Source: a virus
Length of the DNA stretch: 35,809 nucleotides
Reading direction: 5' to 3' (one strand)
Virus record (IMG/VR): IMGVR_UViG_3300028196_000038
Span: 1 to 35,809 of that record
Positions 8,024 to 16,018 of the stretch are shown in pieces. The first letter of the stretch is position 1, and each line of letters opens with the position of its first letter. The position numbers were made by a program, and so were the translations under genes. The notes under the pieces were generated by a model, which was not told where the DNA came from, ran no database searches, and saw only the letters and a program-made list of their open reading frames with translations.

Positions 8024-9315
8024 GTATTGATTATTATGGTGATGCCTTTCGATGGTTTGTAGGTATTGTCGAAAATAATTCTAGTGATCCACTAAAACTT
8101 GGTAGAGTTCAAGTTAGAATTCGTGGAGTTCACTCTGAAAATCCAGGTGATATACCTTTAAGAGATTTGCCCTGGGCACAACCCATGTTGCCATCTACAG
8201 AACCTGGAATATCTGGTGAAGGTAAGATGCCTAAACTAAAAAATAAATCTCAAGTTGTGGGATTTTTTGCAGATGGTAAAGCATCACAGATACCTATCAT
8301 CATAGGTTCACTTCCTACAGTTGAGCAAGGATCAGGTTCATCAGATAGAACAGATGAATATTTTCCTGGAGCAGATATTTCAAATATAACAGTAGATGAT
8401 GATATACTAGGAAATAGTAATGGAGAAAAGATATTCAAATTTTATCAACAACAAGGATTTTCTCCACAACAAGCTGCAGCATTCGTAGGTAATTTTGCTA
8501 TTGAATCTGGATTAGAGCCTGATATAACATCAGGTAGAAACGGATACAATCAAGGAGTTTCAAATACAAGTTCATCTTTGGTAGATTTTATAAAAAGTAA
8601 AGAAGGATTTCATGCTAAGGCATTTGACGATTATAAACAATTTTCTAATGGTTATGGCACCAAAGCATTAAGTTCAACTGAAGTAATAAGTGAGCCTGAA
8701 GCTGAAAGACGGCTACAAAGAGAATTATCGAAACATTTGGGATATGTTAATGCTAGAAAAGAAAAATACAGATATAATTGGTCACCAAGACAAGTGGATG
8801 CTTTAGCATCATTTTCATATAATTTAGGTCCAGGTCAGTTAGATAATCTGACAGCCAACGGAACCAGGAGAGATGATAACACTATAGCAAATAAAATGTT
8901 ATTATATAATAAAGCTGGTGGTAAAACCCTTCCTGGTCTTGTATCCAGACGGCAACAAGAATCTCAAATGTTTTTATCTGGTAAAGGTACACAGCCAACT
9001 CCAGTTGAAAATAGAGAACTAGAAGAACCTCAAGACGTTCCATACGGATTAGCTGGTTGGACAGGTGCTAGAAAACAAAATTTAGTTGAATATTCTAACA
9101 GTAGAAGGCTATCATATTCAAGTTTAGCTGGTCAGCTAAGATTTTCAATGTATGAATTTGAAACTAATATTGCATCTATAGGCAAGATTAAAGAAGCAAA
9201 AACTATGAGTACTGCTAGTGAAGCTGTAAAGAGACATTATCTTAAAAAAACGACAGAAGATAAAGAAGCCAGATTAAACTTAACACAAGCTGCAATTGAA
9301 AGGTATACTACATGA
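8020..9315 (+). CDS. 5: Hub lysozyme with gp5-type OB fold and nested GH24 domain
   Basis: A 431-residue protein. Residues 1-100 form the gp5-type OB fold (RWFVGIVENN, GRVQVRIRGVHSE, LPWAQPMLPS). Residues 134-172 match the start of the phage tail-lysozyme domain, with catalytic-type Glu162 in GNFAIESGLEP. Residues about 185-320 are a GH24 lysozyme: E195 in KEGF, D204 in AFDD, S209 where T4 lysozyme has its Thr, and GYGTK. Residues 340-410 then return to the tail-lysozyme domain with GLAGWTGARKQNLVEY and a helical end. So one wall-cutting domain appears inserted in another. T4 gp5 has OB fold, lysozyme and beta-helix needle in one chain; here the needle is a separate gene. The ATG overlaps the hub gene stop (ATGA). 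Confidence 0.82.
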   Translation: MSIDYYGDAFRWFVGIVENNSSDPLKLGRVQVRIRGVHSENPGDIPLRDLPWAQPMLPSTEPGISGEGKMPKLKNKSQVVGFFADGKASQIPIIIGSLPTVEQGSGSSDRTDEYFPGADISNITVDDDILGNSNGEKIFKFYQQQGFSPQQAAAFVGNFAIESGLEPDITSGRNGYNQGVSNTSSSLVDFIKSKEGFHAKAFDDYKQFSNGYGTKALSSTEVISEPEAERRLQRELSKHLGYVNARKEKYRYNWSPRQVDALASFSYNLGPGQLDNLTANGTRRDDNTIANKMLLYNKAGGKTLPGLVSRRQQESQMFLSGKGTQPTPVENRELEEPQDVPYGLAGWTGARKQNLVEYSNSRRLSYSSLAGQLRFSMYEFETNIASIGKIKEAKTMSTASEAVKRHYLKKTTEDKEARLNLTQAAIERYTT

Positions 9316-11237
9316 AAAATACAATTAGTATAGGTCAATTGGCAAACATGACTAGAAGTGTTAAGGCAAAGACCAACATATCAAAATATGCAGATCAACT
9401 TTCAACTCAATGTGAAAAAATTTCTATTGCAAGTTCAAGTATTTTGGGAAACACTCTTGATAAAGTAAACGGTGTTGAATGTTTAATCCAAGAAGTTGAT
9501 GGATTTGTAGATACTAAATTGATAAGAAACAAGGGCGTTGCTAGAATTACAGAAGAACTGCCCGGCTTTGAAAAGTTAAAGACAGAAATTGCGCCAGCAT
9601 TTACAAGCAGACTTAATACTTTTACCGGATTGGCGGACGCTGCTACATCAAATTTAAATGAGATAATAACATCTCCTGCGATTGCATCAATACAAGCAAA
9701 CGCACAAGGGGTTTTAGGTATAGCTGCGTCTGCAGCAACACTAGAGAATTTAATTCCAACAATAAACACTTCTATCATTTCAGACTTAGTTAGTTCGGGG
9801 TTTTCTAGCATCACAAGTAACCCACTTACATCTATTGCTAAAGACTTTGAAAATAGTTTAGGTGCATTGGATACAAATATTGAAGCTGCTTTAGGTAGTT
9901 TTAAAGGTGGTGTTCTCAATAGAGTAATAACTAATACAACAAATGTTTTTGAAAATGAAGTAACACAACTGTCTAAAGGCTTACTTTCAAGAGCGGAAAC
10001 AACAACTGTAATTCAGAGTATATTAGATGATGAACCTAGAGATATTATAACAAATCTTATAACAAATAAAATAGTAGAAGCGTTTCCTTTAGATAATCTC
10101 GGTGCTCTGCAAAGTGCAATATATAAAATTGATCCTTCACTTTCTAATATAATTAATAGTCAGCAAAATGATGTTCCAAATATGGGAGCTAGAAGTACGC
10201 AAAGAATAAACAATTCTGCTATAGGAAATAATTGGAGAAATGAAAAAACTGCCAATGATTATAAGTTTACTTATGTGTCGAGTGAAGAAGAACTAATATC
10301 AGACTTTAGAGAACCCGATCGTAAAATAAACGAAGTTATTGTTCATTGGACTGGAAACTATATAGACCAAGGCAATATTGGTGCTGAAGATATTCATAGG
10401 TGGAATACAGAAAAAGGTTGGAATGGAATTGGATATCATTATGTAATTAAAAGAAACGGAAATCTACAAAGAGGTAGACCAATAAATAAAATTGGATCAC
10501 ATACTAAAAATCGCAATCAATCTACTGTAGGAATTAGTTTTGTTGGAGGTTATAACTGCACTTCAGGCACTAAGAATCCAGAGAGGTTCATGAGTGCTGA
10601 GTCTTTTACGCCTGCTCAATGGAAAACGTTCGGTACTTTTATTGAAGCTTTTTATCAAGTTTATCCTGGTGGTGAAGTTCGAGGTCATACTGACATAGAT
10701 ACACAAAAAACTGATCCAGGATTTGATTGTGAGAGTTATGTTTTAAATAAGTTTGGTAAAAAGAATGGTAAATTTACAGCAATAAAAAGCGAAGAACCCA
10801 CAACTCCAGCAGCAAGTACAGTAGGTAAAGTTTATACTGATTTACCAACATTATATCATGATGTAGGTGCAGGAGATCATCCTGTAGGAACTATAATAAC
10901 ATTCTATGACAAAGATAAGCATGAAACTGCAATAGCTAATAATAAAAAGTTTCCTGGTTTAAGAAGTACAATAAATCCTAAAGATTATGAACCAGTCAGA
11001 ATGCAAGTGTGGGGCGGTCAAGGTTTATCAAATAAGCAAGACGGTTCATATTATGCACCAGCTTATATTGACGATCCAAAAAATAATCCAGCATTTGGTA
11101 GACATGGTCCAGATACAAAGAGGGTGCACAATCTTAATTTAAAAGAAAATAAATTTTCTTCAGGATACGCACATCCATCAGGATCAAAAAAGATATACAG
11201 CACATATCGATGGGTTGAAGATTCTTTCTTCACTTGA
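9312..11237 (+). CDS. Tail-associated N-acetylmuramoyl-L-alanine amidase
   Basis: A 641-residue protein. Residues 1-290 are helical, Ser/Thr/Ala-rich and unrecognised. Residues about 335-480 are an Amidase_2 (T7 lysozyme-like) domain that cuts the bond between N-acetylmuramic acid and L-alanine. Visible signatures are VIVHWTG with zinc ligand H345, GIGYHYVIKRNG with Y375, GRP, GISFVGG, RGHTDID with H459, and FDCESY with C473. The C-terminal 160 residues (about 480-641) hold Gly-, Asp- and Tyr-rich sequence with no clear match. The gene overlaps the hub lysozyme by 4 bases and precedes the spike, so it is probably a virion part of the hub or tip and not a lysis enzyme. No signal peptide or membrane segment is seen. 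Confidence 0.82.
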   Translation: MKNTISIGQLANMTRSVKAKTNISKYADQLSTQCEKISIASSSILGNTLDKVNGVECLIQEVDGFVDTKLIRNKGVARITEELPGFEKLKTEIAPAFTSRLNTFTGLADAATSNLNEIITSPAIASIQANAQGVLGIAASAATLENLIPTINTSIISDLVSSGFSSITSNPLTSIAKDFENSLGALDTNIEAALGSFKGGVLNRVITNTTNVFENEVTQLSKGLLSRAETTTVIQSILDDEPRDIITNLITNKIVEAFPLDNLGALQSAIYKIDPSLSNIINSQQNDVPNMGARSTQRINNSAIGNNWRNEKTANDYKFTYVSSEEELISDFREPDRKINEVIVHWTGNYIDQGNIGAEDIHRWNTEKGWNGIGYHYVIKRNGNLQRGRPINKIGSHTKNRNQSTVGISFVGGYNCTSGTKNPERFMSAESFTPAQWKTFGTFIEAFYQVYPGGEVRGHTDIDTQKTDPGFDCESYVLNKFGKKNGKFTAIKSEEPTTPAASTVGKVYTDLPTLYHDVGAGDHPVGTIITFYDKDKHETAIANNKKFPGLRSTINPKDYEPVRMQVWGGQGLSNKQDGSYYAPAYIDDPKNNPAFGRHGPDTKRVHNLNLKENKFSSGYAHPSGSKKIYSTYRWVEDSFFT

Positions 11238-11258
11238 TAAGTATAAAGGAAATAAAAT

Positions 11259-13643
11259 ATGGCAGAAGATGATTTAGATGATATTTCACAAAGAGCGGGA
11301 CTATTCGGTCAAGCGACTACGGTATCAGAAGGCACACCACCAAAAGGATTTTCTGATCCTAATAATGAGTATCCAAAAAAGAATTATTCTGGCGAATCTT
11401 CTATTAATAAATCTGCTAGAGGAAGTGCTATTAATAATTTAAGTGTTCACAATGCTATAGCTGGCACTCCTTTAGAATATTCACCTATAACATCTTCTTT
11501 TTATCCACTCAATCAGGTAGATGAATCTTCTTCTGGGCACATACATGAAGTAAATGATACTCCAGGAAATGAAAGAGTTTTGTTAAAACACAATAAAGGT
11601 GGCGGCATTGACATGTTGCCAGATGGCACAATTCTTATTGCGACCGGCAAAGGTATAGGAAACAGAATTGAAGTTGTTGGTGGTAATTATCAAATGACAG
11701 TTGAAGGCGATGGTACCGTTCATTATACTGGAAATATGAATATGACTGTTACTGGAGATTACAATCTAGACGTAAAAGGAGATTATAATGTAAACGTATC
11801 AGGTGATCAAAAAGTTAATATTGAAGGATCATCTAGAAACTATATTGCTGGTATTTTTGAACAGATCGTACAGGGTTCTTTTTCGACTACTGTATTGGGG
11901 TTAGTCAATAATACATACTTATCAGATTTTGTATCTAATGTCAAGGGTTCTTTTACAAATCGTGTAGAAGGCATTGGCAATTATTTTCATAAAGGCGTTT
12001 CTAAATTTACGTCTGAAACTGGTAGTGATTTTTCATCAAAGAACACAAATATTTTTGCCGATGATTTATCTGTTATAGGTGGTAAAGGTACTATAGGTGC
12101 TGATGATATGTTTATGCATTGTAAATCATTATTTGCGACCACAACAATTCATAGCAATGCCGATATTAAAGCTGAAACACGAATACATGCACCGGTGTTT
12201 AAAGGAAACTTATTTGGGCAAGCTACAGGTGCAAACTTAGCTGACAAAGCAAATTTTGCCCTCGCAAAAGGTGGCCCAGGCACACCAACTGTACCTATAT
12301 CAGATACTGGAACAATCTCACCAATAGGTGCTGATGGTAATAATCCATTTGCAGATGGTGGTCAAAGACCTAATGCGTCACTAGTTACTGAAATATTAAA
12401 CAAATCAAATCTTGGTATTAGAAAAGTTGTCATTGACAAAGACGAAGGCATCAAAAATTCTATCAATCAATCTGTGAATACTTCAGGTGTTTCAAAAACA
12501 GAATTGTCCATAGCTGGAATGAGATCCAAATTAAAAAATCTTAGTAATTTAAGTAACAAAACTTTTACTGCGGATGCTATTTCAAGAGGTGTTTTAAGTT
12601 CTAAATTTAAAGAAACTTCTCCAGAAAAGGTAGGTAGACTTAGAAGTGAAAAAAGAACTGAGATAACTGGCACAAAAGTTATAGGAGATAATCCAGCAGA
12701 ATCCAAATCTAAAGCTTTCGTCGCTTCCGAATCTTCAACTAAATCCAAACCATCAACTATATTACCAGAACGACAATTTAATGCTGCTACACAAACTTTA
12801 TTTAAAATGAATACGAAATTAACAAAACGATCAAGCTTGGCAAAATTTGTTGCTGCTCCAGCTGATGGTACTAATCTAAAGTATGTTGCTGATCAAGCCG
12901 GATTAAAACCTATATTCAGAAATCTTTTTCCTCATGCTATGATTATAGATTTATTTTATATTCTAGATGAATTTGATGGATATAATCTAAATGTTGCTGA
13001 AGGTATTTACATCTTAGGTCCTAATGAAGCTGTTCCGGCAACCGACACAACAAAAGATTTGGCTAGGGTCGGAAGATCAATAACGTATGAATTGAGAAAT
13101 ACTAAAGGAGAAATAGATAATGAAAAAACATACGATTTGGCAGTGTATCTAAAAGATAATGCACATTATGATAAATTATCACTATATTATGATACTGTAG
13201 ATCCAAATTCTGATAAAGTACACTCGCAAATTGTGATAAACACTCCAGCAATACCAGAGGACTACACAGCATTTTTTAATATGAAGGTTGATACATACTA
13301 TAATTTTGAAGTTTTGAGTAATAAAGATTTGGTAGAAGTGCCTCAACCCGAAGAAGAACCAGAACCTGCTCCGCCACCTACGTCAGAAACCGAACAACCA
13401 GAACTTGATGTTGAAAAGTCATTAACGTCTGGTGCTTTTTATGAAAAGCAAAAGCAATTGGAGACAAGTTCTGCGGAAGATTCCAAGCAAATACAAGAAG
13501 ATCAGTATCTAGCAAGACCTTATGGATCAAAAGAAATTGCTGAATACGGAATAAAAAGAACTTTAAATGGAAAATTCTTTCCAAATAGAGTATATAAAGT
13601 AATTCCTGACGGCGATGATTGGAAAATAATTAGAGTTAGCTAA
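11259..13643 (+). CDS. Baseplate central spike / beta-helix needle protein with C-terminal extension
   Basis: A 794-residue protein. Residues 85-310 have the features of the gp5 C-terminal needle: GHIHEVNDTPGNERVLLKH, then short repeats of the type VTGDYNLDVKGDYNVNVSGD that form a triple-stranded beta-helix. The T4 counterpart is part of gp5; here it is separate from the OB-fold lysozyme. Residues 310-530 are low-complexity Ser/Lys/Asn-rich. Residues about 535-665 (AADQAGL-type start, GRSITYELRN, YDLAVYLKDNAHYDKLSLYY, then KVHSQIVIN) faintly resemble the DD-peptidase/hedgehog-like domains seen in some phage hubs, which is a weak call. A Pro/Glu linker (about 695-716) and an 80-residue end follow. 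An AAGGAAAT ribosome site precedes the ATG. Confidence 0.75.
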   Translation: MAEDDLDDISQRAGLFGQATTVSEGTPPKGFSDPNNEYPKKNYSGESSINKSARGSAINNLSVHNAIAGTPLEYSPITSSFYPLNQVDESSSGHIHEVNDTPGNERVLLKHNKGGGIDMLPDGTILIATGKGIGNRIEVVGGNYQMTVEGDGTVHYTGNMNMTVTGDYNLDVKGDYNVNVSGDQKVNIEGSSRNYIAGIFEQIVQGSFSTTVLGLVNNTYLSDFVSNVKGSFTNRVEGIGNYFHKGVSKFTSETGSDFSSKNTNIFADDLSVIGGKGTIGADDMFMHCKSLFATTTIHSNADIKAETRIHAPVFKGNLFGQATGANLADKANFALAKGGPGTPTVPISDTGTISPIGADGNNPFADGGQRPNASLVTEILNKSNLGIRKVVIDKDEGIKNSINQSVNTSGVSKTELSIAGMRSKLKNLSNLSNKTFTADAISRGVLSSKFKETSPEKVGRLRSEKRTEITGTKVIGDNPAESKSKAFVASESSTKSKPSTILPERQFNAATQTLFKMNTKLTKRSSLAKFVAAPADGTNLKYVADQAGLKPIFRNLFPHAMIIDLFYILDEFDGYNLNVAEGIYILGPNEAVPATDTTKDLARVGRSITYELRNTKGEIDNEKTYDLAVYLKDNAHYDKLSLYYDTVDPNSDKVHSQIVINTPAIPEDYTAFFNMKVDTYYNFEVLSNKDLVEVPQPEEEPEPAPPPTSETEQPELDVEKSLTSGAFYEKQKQLETSSAEDSKQIQEDQYLARPYGSKEIAEYGIKRTLNGKFFPNRVYKVIPDGDDWKIIRVS

Positions 13644-13649
13644 AAATCA

Positions 13650-13657
13650 TATAAATA
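13650..13657 (+). promoter_or_regulatory. T4-type late promoter box before gp25
   Basis: A perfect TATAAATA in the 41-base gap between the spike gene and gp25, 28 bases before the gp25 ATG. This is one of the widest gaps in the rightward operon and holds little else, so the box is probably real and re-starts transcription for the wedge genes. Confidence 0.72.
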
Positions 13658-13684
13658 GAATTAAGAATAAAAAGAGACAAAAAA

Positions 13685-14155
13685 ATGGTAGTAAAAAATC
13701 TAGCTTTAGAAGATAGGGATTTATCCTCAAATGTTACGGTAACTCGTAACATAAATTCTTATTCGGATATAGACTTATCATTTACACCTAAGTCCACTAA
13801 TCCAAACAATACTAATGAAGTAAGGCGTGATATTTATAAAAAGACAGATGCAGCTTCGGTAAAACAGTCTGTAGGAAATATATTAAGAACAAATAATTTT
13901 GAAAAGCCATTTCTACCATTTTTTGGGGCAAATGTAACAGGTCTTTTATTTGATCTTGTGGATGGCACTACAACTTCTGATATTGAATCACAAATTCAAG
14001 ACGCTCTGGAAATATATGAGCCAAGAATTGCTATTTTAAATTTACAAGTTTCTTTGAAACCCGATCAAAATTCATGTTTTGTAAGGCTAGTTTTCAAAGT
14101 CTTAAATACTAATACTACAGAAACAATAGAAACAACACTATCAAGGTTAAGATAA
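13685..14155 (+). CDS. 25: Baseplate wedge protein gp25
   Basis: A 156-residue member of the gp25 wedge family, shared by T4, P2 and type VI secretion systems. Family marks are DLSFTPK near the start, the DIYKKTDAASVKQSVGNILRTN block, NVTGLLFDL, and the diagnostic EPR motif in ALEIYEPRI. In T4, gp25 joins gp6 and gp7 to form the core bundle of each wedge and helps to start sheath assembly. It is led by its own late box and overlaps gp6 by one base (TAATG), so the two are translationally coupled. The length is slightly above the T4 protein (132). Confidence 0.9.
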   Translation: MVVKNLALEDRDLSSNVTVTRNINSYSDIDLSFTPKSTNPNNTNEVRRDIYKKTDAASVKQSVGNILRTNNFEKPFLPFFGANVTGLLFDLVDGTTTSDIESQIQDALEIYEPRIAILNLQVSLKPDQNSCFVRLVFKVLNTNTTETIETTLSRLR

Positions 14156-16017
14156 TGGCAACAAATATTACATCGACTCAACTAGATTTTGAAAATATTA
14201 AATCTGCACTTAAAGTTTATTTTGAAGGACCTGCTAATAGTCCAAAAGCAGAATTTAAAGATTACAATTTTGAAGGTGCGGGACTAAACAATCTTCTGGA
14301 TGTATTAGCTTATAATACACACTTTAATGCTTTAATAGCAAATTTTGCGACGAATGAATCTTTTTTAAATACCGCACAATTAAGATCATCTGTAGTATCA
14401 CACGCTGAAGCTTTAGGATATAGACCCAGATCAAAAGTTTCATCAAATGCTACAATTAAACTTAATTTGAATCTATCCGGTGCTGGTAGTTTTCCATCAA
14501 CAATTACATTACCTTTGGGAACCACATTTACCGCATCCAATCAAACTACTTCTTATACGTTTAAAACAAGAGAAACTTATGTTGCTACAAATGATGCCAA
14601 CATCTATAAGTTTAAATCTGCGGCTGGTTCAGAAGATGTATTGGTTTATCAGGGCACGCAAAAGACCAAAACTTTTCTGATCGATAGCGTAAAAGAAGAT
14701 CAGATATATGTTATACCAGATGAAAATTTAGATACTAGCAGTGTTGTGGTAAATGTTTTTCCTTCAGTAAGTAGTACTACATTTGAAACTTACACATTTT
14801 TACAGAAAGCAATTGCAGTTGATGCAACATCAACTTATTTTGACATAAAAGAATCTCCAAATGGATATTATGAAATTAATTTTGGTGATGGTACGTCATT
14901 CGGTAAAACGCCTAATGTGGGTAGTAAAGTAGTTGTTACTTATGATTCTGTAGATGGTGAAAATGCAAATGGATCTACGTTCTACACACCTGTAAGTAAA
15001 TTAACTTTGGCAAATGGTGAAGAATATGATATCAATGTTACCTCTGAAACAGAATCTATTGGTGGTAGCGACAAAGAGTCTATGGAATCAATTCGCAAAC
15101 TGGCTCCTATACAATTTTCTGCACAACAAAGACTTGTCACGCCACTTGATTATAAAGGAATGATTCAATCAAACTTTCCTTTAGTGACAGACGTTGCCGT
15201 TTGGGGTGGTCAAGATAATATTCCTGTAGATTATGGTAAAGTTTTTATATCACTTAAATTTCCAGATGGTACTTTAGACAGTGTAAAAACTACAATTAAG
15301 AATCAGATAACAACTAATTTTACTAAAAACTTATCTATTATGTCCATCGGAAATGAATTTGTCGATCCATACGAAACATATTTAGAAATAAGTTCGGAAT
15401 TTTACTACAATCAAGGTCTTACTTCAAAAACATTGTCTGAATTAAAAACTATGGTAAGTGCATTCATTGCAAATTATTTTACTCTTAATTTGAATAAATT
15501 TAATAATGTATTTCGTAGATCAGTAATTCTTACAGGAATAGATGATTTAGATCAAGCAATTTTAAGTTCAAAAATGAATGTAAAGATGCAACAAAGATTT
15601 CTACCAGCCCTAGGTTCAACAAATTCATATACAATTAATTTTCCTGTAACTATAGCTTCTCCATCTACAAATGAAAGTTCGATAGTATCAAGTCAATTTA
15701 GTTTTAATAATGAAATGTCGTTCTTTAGAAATTCTTTCAACAGTACAAATATAGAAATAGTTAATATAGCTACATCTGCAATAACGGCATCTAATATAGG
15801 TTCGTACAATCCAGCTTTAGGTGTTGTAGAGTTGACAGGTTTTAATCCAGGGGCAATTCAAGGTGGTGTTAATTATATTAAAGTCACTGCATTACCTAAT
15901 GATCAGAGTATAGTTACACCTCTTAGAAATTACGTCATAACATTAGATATTGGTCAATTAAAAGTGTTTGGTAATATAGAAAATGATGAAACTAAGATTG
16001 CATTAGGCACAAGATAA
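14155..16017 (+). CDS. 6: Baseplate wedge protein gp6
   Basis: A 620-residue protein (T4 gp6 is 660). The N-terminal block FENIKSALKVYFEG, NLLDVLAYNTHFNALIANFA, then NESFLNTAQLRSSVVSHAEA and LGYRPRSKVS is the clear gp6 family signature. A central section with ITLPLGTTFTASN and a VDGENANGSTFYTP segment, and a later MQSNFP-type J-domain region, also fit. gp6 dimers form the inner iris of the baseplate. The last 100 residues are Ser/Asn-rich and variable. The next gene starts one base after the stop. Confidence 0.9.
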   Translation: MATNITSTQLDFENIKSALKVYFEGPANSPKAEFKDYNFEGAGLNNLLDVLAYNTHFNALIANFATNESFLNTAQLRSSVVSHAEALGYRPRSKVSSNATIKLNLNLSGAGSFPSTITLPLGTTFTASNQTTSYTFKTRETYVATNDANIYKFKSAAGSEDVLVYQGTQKTKTFLIDSVKEDQIYVIPDENLDTSSVVVNVFPSVSSTTFETYTFLQKAIAVDATSTYFDIKESPNGYYEINFGDGTSFGKTPNVGSKVVVTYDSVDGENANGSTFYTPVSKLTLANGEEYDINVTSETESIGGSDKESMESIRKLAPIQFSAQQRLVTPLDYKGMIQSNFPLVTDVAVWGGQDNIPVDYGKVFISLKFPDGTLDSVKTTIKNQITTNFTKNLSIMSIGNEFVDPYETYLEISSEFYYNQGLTSKTLSELKTMVSAFIANYFTLNLNKFNNVFRRSVILTGIDDLDQAILSSKMNVKMQQRFLPALGSTNSYTINFPVTIASPSTNESSIVSSQFSFNNEMSFFRNSFNSTNIEIVNIATSAITASNIGSYNPALGVVELTGFNPGAIQGGVNYIKVTALPNDQSIVTPLRNYVITLDIGQLKVFGNIENDETKIALGTR

Positions 16018-16018
16018 A

